Origin: UMGS1519 sp050951095
GTDB taxonomy: Bacteria; Actinomycetota; Coriobacteriia; Coriobacteriales; Eggerthellaceae
Length of the DNA stretch: 64,000 bases
Direction: 5' to 3'
Assembly (NCBI GenBank): GCA_050951095.1
Contig: JBMNIQ010000005.1
Span: forward strand, 1-64,000
How positions within the stretch are numbered: the stretch's first letter is position 1; each line of letters starts with the position of its first letter. A model generated the notes under the pieces. That model did no database searches. It was not told the origin of the DNA and was given only the letters and a program-made list of their open reading frames with translations. Both the position numbers and the translations under genes were made by a program. This document shows, piece after piece, positions 16,550 through 24,741 of this stretch.

Positions 16550-18229
16550 ATGGCGGAATTCATCTACACCATGAACCAAGTGCGCAAGGCGCATGGAGAC
16601 AAGGTCATCCTGGACGACGTGACCATGGCGTTCTATCCCGGCGCGAAGATCGGCGTGGTGGGCCCGAACGGCATGGGCAAGTCCACGCTGCTGAAGATCA
16701 TGGCGGGCAAGGAGGACATCTCGAACGGAGAGGCCCGCCTGTCGCCCGGCTACACGGTGGGGCTGTTGGAGCAGGAGCCGCCGCTCGACGAGACGAAGAC
16801 CGTCAAGGAGAACGTCGAGCTTGCATTCAGCGACGTCATCGCGAAGGTGAACCGCTTCAACGAGATCGGCGCCGAGATGGCGGATCCGGATGCGGATTTC
16901 GATGCGCTGATGGACGAGATGGGCAAGCTGCAGAACGAGATCGACGCCGTGAACGGCTGGGACCTGGACAGCCAGCTGTCGCAGGCCATGGACGCGCTGC
17001 AGTGCCCCGACCCCGATGAGGCCGTCGATCATCTGTCCGGCGGCGAGCGCCGCCGCGTGGCGCTGTGCAAGCTGCTGCTGGAGGCGCCCGACCTGCTGCT
17101 GCTGGACGAGCCCACGAACCACCTGGATGCGGAATCCGTGCTGTGGCTGGAGCATTTCCTGAAGAACTACCCGGGCGCCGTGCTGGCCGTGACGCACGAC
17201 CGCTATTTCCTGGACAACGTGGCGGAGTGGATCTGCGAGGTGGACCGCGGCACGCTGTACCCGTACAAGGGCAACTACTCCACGTACCTGGAGACGAAGG
17301 CGAAGCGCCTGGCCGCGCAGGGCCAGCAGGACCAGAAGCGCGCGAAGAAGATGCAGTCCGAGCTGGAATGGGTGCGCAGCAGCCCGAAGGCCCGTCAGGC
17401 GAAGAACAAGGCCCGCTTGGAGCGCTACGAGCAGATGGCGGCCGAAGCGGAGGCCAGCAAGAAGCTGGACTTCACGGAGATCCAGATTCCCGTGGGCCCG
17501 CGCCTGGGCAGCAAGGTCATCGTGGCCGACCACCTGCGCAAGGCGTTCGGCGACCGCGTGCTGATCGACGACCTGTCGTTCGACCTGCCGCGCAACGGCA
17601 TCGTGGGCGTCATCGGCCCGAACGGCGTGGGCAAGTCCACGCTGTTCAAGATGATCATGGGCAAGGAGGACGTGACGGGCGGCTCGCTGGAGATCGGCGA
17701 GACCGTGAAGATCTCGTACGTCGACCAGATGCGCGAGGGCATCGACCCGAACAAGACGCTGTGGGAAGTGGTGTCGGACGGCCTGGACTACATGAAGGTG
17801 GGCGACACGGAGGTGCCCAGCCGCGCCTATGTGGCGGCGTTCGGCTTCAAGGGCTCCGACCAGCAGAAGCCGGCCGGCGTGCTGTCCGGCGGCGAACGCA
17901 ACCGCCTGAACCTGGCGCTCACGCTGAAGCAGGGCGGCAACCTGCTGCTGCTGGACGAGCCCACGAACGACCTGGACACGGAGACCATGGAGAGCCTGGA
18001 AGAGGCGCTGCTGCGCTTCCCGGGCTGCGCCGTCATCACCAGCCACGACCGCTGGTTCCTGGACCGCATCGCCACGCATATCCTGGCGTGGGAGGGCACG
18101 GACGAGAATCCCGCGGCCTGGTACTGGTTCGAGGGCAACTTCGCGGACTACCAGAAGAACCGCGAGAAGCGCCTGGGCCCGGATCTGGCGAAGCCGCATC
18201 GCGTGCACCGCAAGCTGACGCGCGACTGA
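16550..18229 (+). CDS. ettA: Energy-dependent translational throttle protein EttA (ABC-F)
   Basis: The protein has 559 residues, the usual EttA length. Two ABC domains are visible: Walker A GPNGMGKST and GPNGVGKST, signatures LSGGERRR and LSGGERNR, and Walker B ends LLLLDEPTNHLD and LLLLDEPTNDLD. The charged interdomain linker (about 240-310) with an arm in the first domain is typical of EttA, which binds the ribosomal E site and gates elongation according to ATP/ADP. There are no membrane segments. The ATG at 16550 follows an AGGAG site. The 242 bases upstream hold a TAGTAT -10-like hexamer at about 16506 and no clear -35. Confidence 0.95.
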   Translation: MAEFIYTMNQVRKAHGDKVILDDVTMAFYPGAKIGVVGPNGMGKSTLLKIMAGKEDISNGEARLSPGYTVGLLEQEPPLDETKTVKENVELAFSDVIAKVNRFNEIGAEMADPDADFDALMDEMGKLQNEIDAVNGWDLDSQLSQAMDALQCPDPDEAVDHLSGGERRRVALCKLLLEAPDLLLLDEPTNHLDAESVLWLEHFLKNYPGAVLAVTHDRYFLDNVAEWICEVDRGTLYPYKGNYSTYLETKAKRLAAQGQQDQKRAKKMQSELEWVRSSPKARQAKNKARLERYEQMAAEAEASKKLDFTEIQIPVGPRLGSKVIVADHLRKAFGDRVLIDDLSFDLPRNGIVGVIGPNGVGKSTLFKMIMGKEDVTGGSLEIGETVKISYVDQMREGIDPNKTLWEVVSDGLDYMKVGDTEVPSRAYVAAFGFKGSDQQKPAGVLSGGERNRLNLALTLKQGGNLLLLDEPTNDLDTETMESLEEALLRFPGCAVITSHDRWFLDRIATHILAWEGTDENPAAWYWFEGNFADYQKNREKRLGPDLAKPHRVHRKLTRD

Positions 18230-18261
18230 GTGCGGACCGGCAATCCTGCCGAATGACGAAA

Positions 18262-18293
18262 CGGCCCGGGCAGGCTGATGCCGACCCGGGCCG
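18262..18293. terminator. Hairpin between convergent ettA and MOSC genes
   Basis: CGGCCCGGG at 18262-18270 pairs perfectly with CCCGGGCCG at 18285-18293. It lies between the stop of ettA and the end of the minus-strand MOSC gene and probably serves both directions. There is no long T run. Confidence 0.6.
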
Positions 18294-18339
18294 CACTGTT
18301 GCAGGGGGCAGGGAACGCTGGACGTGGAAGGCGGCGCCG

Positions 18340-18981
18340 TTAGCGCTGCGCGTTCTGCGCGGCGCGTTCGGCCGCTTCCTCGGCGCGGGCGCTCGCCAGC
18401 TCGCGCAGCGCCTCGGGCGGCGTGGCCGTGCAGACGCCGTCGCCCATCCGGACCACCTCGATGGGGTCGCCCGGCTTCACCGTACCGCCCTTGTGCACCA
18501 CGAAGAATATGCCCTCGCGCGGGAAGATGCAGTCGCCCACCAGGTGGTAGATGGCGCACTTCGTATGGCAGACCTTGCCGATCTGCGACAGCTCCATCTC
18601 CACGCCGTCGCCCGTGCGCACGATGGTGCCCAGCGGCAGCGCCAGCAGGTCCAGCCCCTCGCACGTGATGTTCTCCGCGAAGCTGCCCTCCTGCAGGTCG
18701 AGACCCATCAGGTCGCGGGCGCGCAGGATGGACTCCCAGGCCAGGATGCTCACCTGGCGGTGCCAGTCGCCGGCATGCGCATCGCCCACGACGCCCCAGT
18801 CGGGACGGATCTGTATCTGCGGCACGGGGTCCTTGCTGCGGCCCTTCTTCTCGGAGATGTTCACGGAGCGCACCGTTCCGGCAAGCGAGGCGGGTGCCGG
18901 CATGGCGGCAGGGTCCGTGCCGGGGGCGGCGGGCTCATGAGCCGTCGGCGTGCAGGGAATGGTTTCGTCCGCTCTGTCCAT
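18340..18981 (-). CDS. MOSC-domain protein
   Basis: The protein has 213 residues. The MOSC domain spans about 35-185 and shows the family segments VRPDWGVVGDAHAG-like (here IRPDWGVVGDAHAGDWHRQVS), GSFAENITCEGLDL and the conserved Cys in IGKVCHTKCAIYHLVGDCIFPREGIFF. MOSC proteins bind molybdenum cofactor or transfer sulfur to it, and some are fused to MoaB. The location between the tRNA-Sec gene and the formate dehydrogenase block fits a role in cofactor sulfuration or in selenium or molybdenum enzyme maturation (inference). The start at 18981 is chosen for AAAGGA six bases upstream; a longer in-frame start at 19050 lacks a site. Confidence 0.88.
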   Translation of the reverse strand: MDRADETIPCTPTAHEPAAPGTDPAAMPAPASLAGTVRSVNISEKKGRSKDPVPQIQIRPDWGVVGDAHAGDWHRQVSILAWESILRARDLMGLDLQEGSFAENITCEGLDLLALPLGTIVRTGDGVEMELSQIGKVCHTKCAIYHLVGDCIFPREGIFFVVHKGGTVKPGDPIEVVRMGDGVCTATPPEALRELASARAEEAAERAAQNAQR

Positions 18982-19146
18982 CGTGGTCCTTTCGTTAGAA
19001 AGCGCGGGGTTCGTTCGCGGGCCGGGGCAGCAGGCGCGGCGCGGCGGCAACGCCGTGTGCTGCCGTGTGGGCTGCGTGCCCGGGCCGTTCTTTCCAGCTA
19101 AATGGAAATCACCCGCGGCATATGCCGGGGGATGTTATGTTCGATA

Positions 19147-19244
19147 TGGCGGAGACGTGTGCGAATCGAACGCACCCGAGACATTCTGCATGCCCCACAA
19201 CGGCTTTGAAGGCCGCGGGACCCACCAGGGCGCCACCCGTCTCC
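19147..19244 (-). tRNA. selC: tRNA-Sec (UCA anticodon)
   Basis: Read on the minus strand, a 98-base tRNA begins GGAGACGG and ends CGTCTCCGCCA with an encoded CCA. The anticodon loop CTTCAAA holds TCA at about 19206-19208. The T arm is GTGCG-TTCGATT-CGCAC. The long extra arm and extended acceptor/T stack are the tRNA-Sec form. It reads UGA and receives Ser, which SelA converts to Sec. It lies 97 bases downstream of selB on the same strand. The eighth acceptor pair looks like a G-A mismatch, which is unusual. Confidence 0.93.
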
Positions 19245-19262
19245 GTGTTTCAAACCTGCCTG

Positions 19263-19290
19263 AGTATACTAAATATCACCGCCGAGGCAA
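19263..19290 (-). promoter_or_regulatory. Sigma-70-type promoter for tRNA-Sec
   Basis: On the minus strand TTGCCT (19285-19290) and TATACT (19263-19268) are separated by 16 bases. The start of transcription would fall about ten bases before the mature tRNA 5' end. The tRNA can thus be made independently of selAB. Confidence 0.65.
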
Positions 19291-19340
19291 CATATCGCAG
19301 CGGCGGGGGACCACATGGCCTGCCCGTGCGGTCGAAATCC

Positions 19341-21293
19341 TCAGCGTTTCGGAAGCGTGCGCGCGTCGCCGGAGCGCACCGTCACGCCCTGGGCGTCCAG
19401 GTACTCCAGCAGCGGGACGGCGAAGCGGCGGCTTGTGCCCAGGGCGTCCTTGAGCGCCGCCACCGTGCCGGTGCCTCCCTTCCTCAGATGCGCCGTCACG
19501 GCCTGCTTGCAGCGTTCCAGCACGTCGGCGGCAAGATAGAAATCGCCATCGATGCGCACGGCCCGCCCGTCATGCACCAGCGTCGTCAGAGCATGCTGCC
19601 CGGTTTTCGGGTCCAGGCCCGCCTCGTCGAACAGCTTCGGGGGCATGGTGGGCGTAACGCCGCCTGTCCGCAGCGTATCCAGAAGCTTTTCGGCCTGTGC
19701 TTCCTGCGCCTTGCGGGCCGCGCCCTGCGAGGCGGGGTGTCCGACCTGCCCGCCGACGACGACGGCCTTGCCGTCGTGCACGGCTTCGGCAAGCAGCGCA
19801 TCGAACGCGGCCGCGTCCAAATGCGGCGCCACCTGCTGCGCAAGGACGGCCTTCGGCAGGCCGGCCTGGCCGGGGTGGGCGGCATGGAACGCCACCAGGG
19901 CGCGCTCGATGCTCGCAACGTACTTCTGCCGCAGCGACTTCGTGGCGAACGCGGCGTCCGCATCGTCTGCCGCGCCGAGGCGCACCAGCTTGCGGTCTGC
20001 CACGGCCCGGTCCAGCAGCGCGCGCACCGGTTCGCGCTCGGCGCCCAGCGCGCGGGCGACGGCTGCGCTGCCGACCGGCTGCGATTCCGCCTTCACGACG
20101 TCTGCCACGGCCGTCTGCGCATCTCCCGCCTCCATGGCCTGCAGCAGCTCGCGTTCGTTCGGGGTCAGGCGCGTGCGGCGGCGCGGGTAGCTCAGCAGCA
20201 CGGTGCCGCCGCCCGCAACGGATACCGGCGACCACGTGCGGATGACGAACCGGTCGCCGGCGCTGACCGGCAGGGGCTCCTCCAGGCGGATCTGCGCGAA
20301 GGCGCTGCTGCCGCTTGCCAATTCCCTCTGACCGTCCATGAGCAGCACGCGCCCTTGCACCTCGCGCGTGCCGTGGGCGATATGCATGCGCGTTCCGGTG
20401 GCAAGCGGCTTGCCGTGGCCGGCCGTGTCGATGAACGTCAGGCGCGCGTCGAAGCGGTCCGTGGCGTGCAGGCTGCCGGGAGCGGCCAGGAAGTCCCCCG
20501 GGTGGATCTGCTCCTTCTTCACGTCGGGCAGGTTCAGCGCAACGCGGTTTCCGGCCGGTGCGGCTTCGACGGGCCGGCCGTGCATCTGCACGCTGCGGAT
20601 GCGCGAGGTCAGGCCCTCGGGCAGCACCTCCACCGGGTCGCCGGGGCGGGCCATGCCGCTCCACAGCGTGCCGGTGATCACGGTGCCGGCGCCCTTGATG
20701 GTGAACACGCGGTCGATGGGCAGGCGCAGCAGGCTGCCGAACTTCGCGTGCTCCGTGTGCGCCGCGGCTTCCTGCAGCGCGGCGCGCAAGTCGTCCAGCC
20801 CTTCGCCCGTGCGGCTCGAGCACGGCACGATGGGGGCATCCGCATACGGCGTGTCAGCCAGCCAGCTGCGGATCTCGTCCGTCACGAACGATGCCCACTC
20901 CTCATCCACCAGGTCGATCTTCGTCAAAGCCACCACGAGCGTCTTCACGCCCAGCGTGCGCAGCACGGCCAGGTGCTCGATGGTCTGCGGCATGATGCCG
21001 TCGTCCGCGGCGATGACGAGCAGGGCCAGGTCGATGCCCGTGGAGCCCGCGATCATCTGGCGCACGAAGTGCTCGTGGCCCGGGACGTCCACGACGCCCA
21101 GCGCCGTGCCGTTCGGCAGCTTCAGCTGCGCGAAGCCCAGCTCGATGGTGATGCCGCGCTTCTTCTCCTCGGCCAGCCGGTCGGGGTCCGTGCCCGTGAG
21201 GGCCTTGATCAGCGACGACTTGCCGTGGTCGATGTGTCCGGCGGTTCCCAGCACCACGTTCGGCGCCGGTTGGCTTTCTTCGTTGCGGGACAT
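19341..21293 (-). CDS. selB: Selenocysteine-specific elongation factor SelB
   Basis: The protein has 650 residues. The N-terminal GTPase shows G1 GTAGHIDHGKSS, G3 DVPGHEHF and G4 ALTKIDLVD, followed by EF-Tu-like domains 2 and 3 (to about 390) and a long C-terminal region of winged-helix repeats (about 400-650) that binds the SECIS RNA. SelB carries Sec-tRNA to the ribosome at UGA codons. The ATG at 21293 has AAAGGA six bases upstream. It lies 132 bases after selA and 97 before tRNA-Sec; the order selA-selB-selC suggests one locus. Confidence 0.96.
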   Translation of the reverse strand: MSRNEESQPAPNVVLGTAGHIDHGKSSLIKALTGTDPDRLAEEKKRGITIELGFAQLKLPNGTALGVVDVPGHEHFVRQMIAGSTGIDLALLVIAADDGIMPQTIEHLAVLRTLGVKTLVVALTKIDLVDEEWASFVTDEIRSWLADTPYADAPIVPCSSRTGEGLDDLRAALQEAAAHTEHAKFGSLLRLPIDRVFTIKGAGTVITGTLWSGMARPGDPVEVLPEGLTSRIRSVQMHGRPVEAAPAGNRVALNLPDVKKEQIHPGDFLAAPGSLHATDRFDARLTFIDTAGHGKPLATGTRMHIAHGTREVQGRVLLMDGQRELASGSSAFAQIRLEEPLPVSAGDRFVIRTWSPVSVAGGGTVLLSYPRRRTRLTPNERELLQAMEAGDAQTAVADVVKAESQPVGSAAVARALGAEREPVRALLDRAVADRKLVRLGAADDADAAFATKSLRQKYVASIERALVAFHAAHPGQAGLPKAVLAQQVAPHLDAAAFDALLAEAVHDGKAVVVGGQVGHPASQGAARKAQEAQAEKLLDTLRTGGVTPTMPPKLFDEAGLDPKTGQHALTTLVHDGRAVRIDGDFYLAADVLERCKQAVTAHLRKGGTGTVAALKDALGTSRRFAVPLLEYLDAQGVTVRSGDARTLPKR

Positions 21294-21425
21294 CTCGTTT
21301 CCTTTCCCTTGCTGCGCCGTTTCGTGCGTTCGTCCGAAGGGGGCGCGCTGCATGCCGCGTGCTGCGGTCATGCACGTTCGAAGGCGCTGTTACGTGCCGG
21401 TGCGCGCGTTCGGGCGCGCCGGGCG

Positions 21426-22934
21426 CTATCCGTTCTCCGTGCTGGCGAAGTAGGCCGCGAATGCCGCGCCGATTTCGCGTATCTCGTCGCCGTTCAGGAT
21501 GGTGCGCGCATCGCAGAGCACGCGGTCGTTCTTGATGCGGACGATGACGGGCACGTCCCGTTGCTGCTCCAGGTAGGCGGCACATTGCTGGGCGTCCGTT
21601 CCCGGCGCGCGGAACGAAACCTCCACGGCGTACGTGGGGATGTCGCACATGGGAAGCGCGCCGCCGCCGGCGCGGGATATCTCGGGCACCACTTCCGGCG
21701 TCGCCGCATCGCGGGGGATGCAGCCGTCAAGCTCGCGTTCGAGCGCTTCGGCGCGGGCGCGCACGGTTTCGGCGGGCTCCGTGAGCATGCGCACGGTGGG
21801 GATCTCCCGGACGGCGCGCTCCGGCTGTAGGTACAGGCGCAACGTGGCCTCCAGCGCGGCAAGCGTCATCTTGTCCAGGCGCAGGGCGCGGGCCAGGGGG
21901 TTCGCCTTCAGGCGGTCGATGAGCTCTTTGCGGCCCACGATGATGCCGGCCTGCGGGCCGCCGAGCAGTTTATCGCCCGAGAACGACACCAGGTCGGCGC
22001 CCTTTGCCAGCGACTCGGCAATGGTGGGCTCGGCGTATTCCCCGAATGCGTCCATGCGCTCGAAGGCGCCCGACCCCTGGTCTTCGTACACCAGCACGCG
22101 CTCTGCGCCGCCCGCAGCGCCATCCCGCGCTTCGCCGGCGCCCGCGATGCGCTGCGCGTTCGCCCGGTCCGCGATGGCGCGCAGCTCGGCGATGTCCACG
22201 TCCTCCGTGAAGCCGATGAGGCGGTAGTTCGAGCGGTGCACCTTCAGCAGCATGCCCGTCTCGGGAGTGATGGCGCGCACGTAATCGGCCGGATGCGTCT
22301 TGTTCGTGGTGCCCACCTCGACCATGTCCGCGCCGGAGAGCGCCATGATGTCGGGGATGCGGAACGATCCGCCGATTTCCACCAGCTCGCCGCGGCTGAC
22401 CACGGCCTGGCGGCCCTGTGCGAATTCCGAGAGCACCATCATCACGGCAGCGGCGTTGTTGTTCACGGCAATGGCCGCTTCCGCGCCGGTAAGCGCGCAG
22501 ATCAGCGGCTCGCAGTGGGCATGGCGGCTTCCGCGCGCCATGTTCTGCGTGTCGTATTCCAGCGTGGAATAGCCCGCGATGACATTATTGACGGCCTGCA
22601 CGGCGGCGGGCGCCAGCACGCTGCGGCCCAGGTTCGTGTGCACGATGACGCCCGAGGCGTTGATGACGCGCCGCAGCGACAGCATCTCGAGCGCCCGGAC
22701 GCTGCGCACGGCCCGCGCGGCGATGGCGGACACGTCCACGGCGGGTGCGCCGCCGGCAAGGATAGCGCTGCGCAGCCGGTCTATCTCGTCGCGCACGGCG
22801 TCGGTCACCACGGTATGGGGAAGGCGTGCGGCCGCCGCCTTCACGGCGGGCTGTTCCAGCACCTCGTCCACTTTCGGCAGCCGGCGCAACAGCGCGATGT
22901 CGGGGGTTCGGGCGGATTTCTGCGTACCGGTCAT
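21426..22934 (-). CDS. selA: L-seryl-tRNA(Sec) selenium transferase SelA
   Basis: The protein has 502 residues. SelA is a PLP enzyme that converts seryl-tRNA(Sec) to selenocysteinyl-tRNA(Sec) using selenophosphate. The PLP-binding Lys lies in SFSGDKLLGGPQAG, and the family segments INASGVIVHTNLGRS and VNNNAAAVMMVL are present. Its N-terminal domain (RRLPKVDEVL) is intact. The ATG at 22934 has GGGAGG six bases upstream; a longer in-frame extension is out of keeping with the family. The region 22935-23076 is divergent to the glycosyltransferase and is short. Confidence 0.96.
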   Translation of the reverse strand: MTGTQKSARTPDIALLRRLPKVDEVLEQPAVKAAAARLPHTVVTDAVRDEIDRLRSAILAGGAPAVDVSAIAARAVRSVRALEMLSLRRVINASGVIVHTNLGRSVLAPAAVQAVNNVIAGYSTLEYDTQNMARGSRHAHCEPLICALTGAEAAIAVNNNAAAVMMVLSEFAQGRQAVVSRGELVEIGGSFRIPDIMALSGADMVEVGTTNKTHPADYVRAITPETGMLLKVHRSNYRLIGFTEDVDIAELRAIADRANAQRIAGAGEARDGAAGGAERVLVYEDQGSGAFERMDAFGEYAEPTIAESLAKGADLVSFSGDKLLGGPQAGIIVGRKELIDRLKANPLARALRLDKMTLAALEATLRLYLQPERAVREIPTVRMLTEPAETVRARAEALERELDGCIPRDAATPEVVPEISRAGGGALPMCDIPTYAVEVSFRAPGTDAQQCAAYLEQQRDVPVIVRIKNDRVLCDARTILNGDEIREIGAAFAAYFASTENG

Positions 22935-23076
22935 GGGCTGCCTCCCGGGCTTCGTCGGTGTCTCGGCGCAGTGCATGCGATCATGCCGTATAGTGCAGAG
23001 GCGATGCGCGGTGCACCGCGGGTGCACGTGAAATGCGCTGCTGTTTTTCGGTCTCTTTCGATAGTAAGGGTATACC

Positions 23077-24360
23077 ATGCCGCGAATCCTGAACATCACC
23101 GCCCAGAAGCCGGACAACACGGGAAGCGGCGTGTTCCTGGCGGAGAACGTGCGGGCGTTTCATGCGCTGGGCTGCGAGCAGGCCGTTATTGCCGGCATCG
23201 GGCCAAACGACGAACCCCGCTTCCCCGAGGGCGTGCTGTTCCGTCCCGTGCGGTTCGAGACGCCCCGGCTCCCGTTCCCGGTGGTGGGCATGTCCGACGA
23301 GATGCCCTACAAGGCCACGCGCTACCGCGACCTGACGCCGGAGATGCTGGAACGCTTCTGCGCCGCCTTCGACGAGGCGCTCGATGACGTGCTGGAGCGC
23401 TTCCAGCCGGATCTCGTGCTGTGCCATCACCTGTATCTCGTGTGCGCCCTGACGGCCCACCGGGATTGGGACGTGCCCGTGGTGGGCATCAGCCATTCCA
23501 CGGATATCCGCCAGATGCGTCAGATTCCCCTGGAGCGCGATTACGTTCGCGAAGGCGTGGCGCGCCTTTCCGGCATCTTCGCCCTGCACGAGGCGCAGAA
23601 GGCGGACATCGTGGAGACGTACGGCGTGTCGCCCCGGATGGTCACCGTGATGGGGACCGGCTACAACAGCGGCGTGTTCCGCCGCGCGGAGGGATGCCGG
23701 CGGCCCGGCAGCGCGAACGTGGTGTATGCCGGCAAGATCTGGGAGAAGAAGGGCGTGCCCAGCCTGCTGCGCGCCGTGGATGCGCTGACTGACGCGGCGG
23801 GCGCCATCCTGCCGGCGCCTGCGGGCGATGTCGCGTGCGGGGCAGACGGGCCCGAAACGCCCGGTGCGGACGTTCTTTCCGGCCGCCATCTGCGGCTTCG
23901 CCTGGCGGGCGGATACAGCAACCGGGACGAATACGAGCGCATTCGGGCGCAGGCGTCGGGCTGTCAGGCGGACATCGCGTTCCTGGGGCGCCTGCCGCAG
24001 GCGGATCTGGCGCGCGCGTACAACGAGGCCGACGTGTTCGTGCTGCCGTCGTTTTTCGAAGGCCTGCCGCTCGTGACCATCGAGGCGTTGGCCTGCGGGT
24101 GCAAGGTGGTGGTCACGGACCTGCCGGGCATCCGCCCATGGCTTTCCGCGAACGTGCCCGATGCGCCCGTTCGCTATGTGGCGCCGCCGCGCATGCGCAA
24201 CGTGGACGAGCCGGATGCGGATGACCTGCCGCGATTCGAGGCGGACCTGGCGCGTGCCATCCGCGCAAGCCTTGCGGACCCCGCGCCTTCCTGCGAAGTC
24301 TCGCATCTGTCGTGGGAGGGACTCTGCGGCCGCATGCTGGAGTGGGCGCGCCGGGCGTAG
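23077..24360 (+). CDS. Glycosyltransferase, GT4 type
   Basis: The protein has 427 residues. It has a GT-B fold, with an N-terminal acceptor domain (SGVFLAENVRAFHALG) and a C-terminal donor domain containing VVYAGKIWEKKG and the E-x7-E-type segment PSFFEGLPLVTIEALACGC. It probably transfers a sugar from a nucleotide donor, in the cytoplasm. Between them lies a Gly/Ala-rich insertion of about 25 residues (around 245-275). It stands alone between selA (divergent) and the structured leader of the next operon. Acceptor unknown; a role in cell-surface or small-molecule glycosylation is possible. Confidence 0.88.
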   Translation: MPRILNITAQKPDNTGSGVFLAENVRAFHALGCEQAVIAGIGPNDEPRFPEGVLFRPVRFETPRLPFPVVGMSDEMPYKATRYRDLTPEMLERFCAAFDEALDDVLERFQPDLVLCHHLYLVCALTAHRDWDVPVVGISHSTDIRQMRQIPLERDYVREGVARLSGIFALHEAQKADIVETYGVSPRMVTVMGTGYNSGVFRRAEGCRRPGSANVVYAGKIWEKKGVPSLLRAVDALTDAAGAILPAPAGDVACGADGPETPGADVLSGRHLRLRLAGGYSNRDEYERIRAQASGCQADIAFLGRLPQADLARAYNEADVFVLPSFFEGLPLVTIEALACGCKVVVTDLPGIRPWLSANVPDAPVRYVAPPRMRNVDEPDADDLPRFEADLARAIRASLADPAPSCEVSHLSWEGLCGRMLEWARRA

Positions 24361-24540
24361 GGGTGCCAGGCACAGGGGCGCCGGATGCGCGGATACACTT
24401 TGTGTTGAATTGATAGCATCTGCCTAAGACGCGAGCCCTTCTTTGACGAAATCAAGCCGCGATTCGCGCTTCCCGGCGAAAATATGCCATTGAGCAGGTA
24501 ACATAACGGCTAACCGGCGTAAGGAGCAGAGGTTCTCGCA

Positions 24541-24727
24541 ACATTCGGCACGCGCGGTGCGCCCTCCCGGCGCGCCGGGCTCCGTGCCGAGGGCGGGCGG
24601 ATCGATGTTTGGGTGTTTGTACTCGTTTCGCTGCCTTGAGGGCCTTTTGAACATCCGATAGCCCGGATCGGGAAGCTCCGGACGCCTCTCCCGCATCCGG
24701 GCGCCGCCTTTTAAGGGCGGCTTGTTG
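24541..24727 (+). promoter_or_regulatory. Structured 5' leader before the double-cubane operon
   Basis: The 381 bases from 24361 to 24741 have no long gene. The last 190 are rich in hairpins. CGGCAC at about 24546 pairs with GTGCCG, enclosing the 14-base palindrome CCCGGCGCGCCGGG. A 13-bp stem starting GCCCGGATCGGGA at 24661 pairs with TCCCG and ATCCGGGC. A final stem, GCCGCC/GGGCGGC with loop TTTTAA, ends at 24721 and is followed by TTGTTG, just before the AAGGAGG site. A 19-codon ORF (MFGCLYSFRC..., 24605) sits between the first two. It looks like an attenuator or cis-regulatory RNA; no known riboswitch class was recognised. Confidence 0.45.
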
Positions 24728-24741
24728 CTAAGGAGGCAGCA

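Noticed and set aside
24361..24420. Terminator of the glycosyltransferase gene
   Set aside because: GTGCC/GGCAC has almost no loop and no T run.
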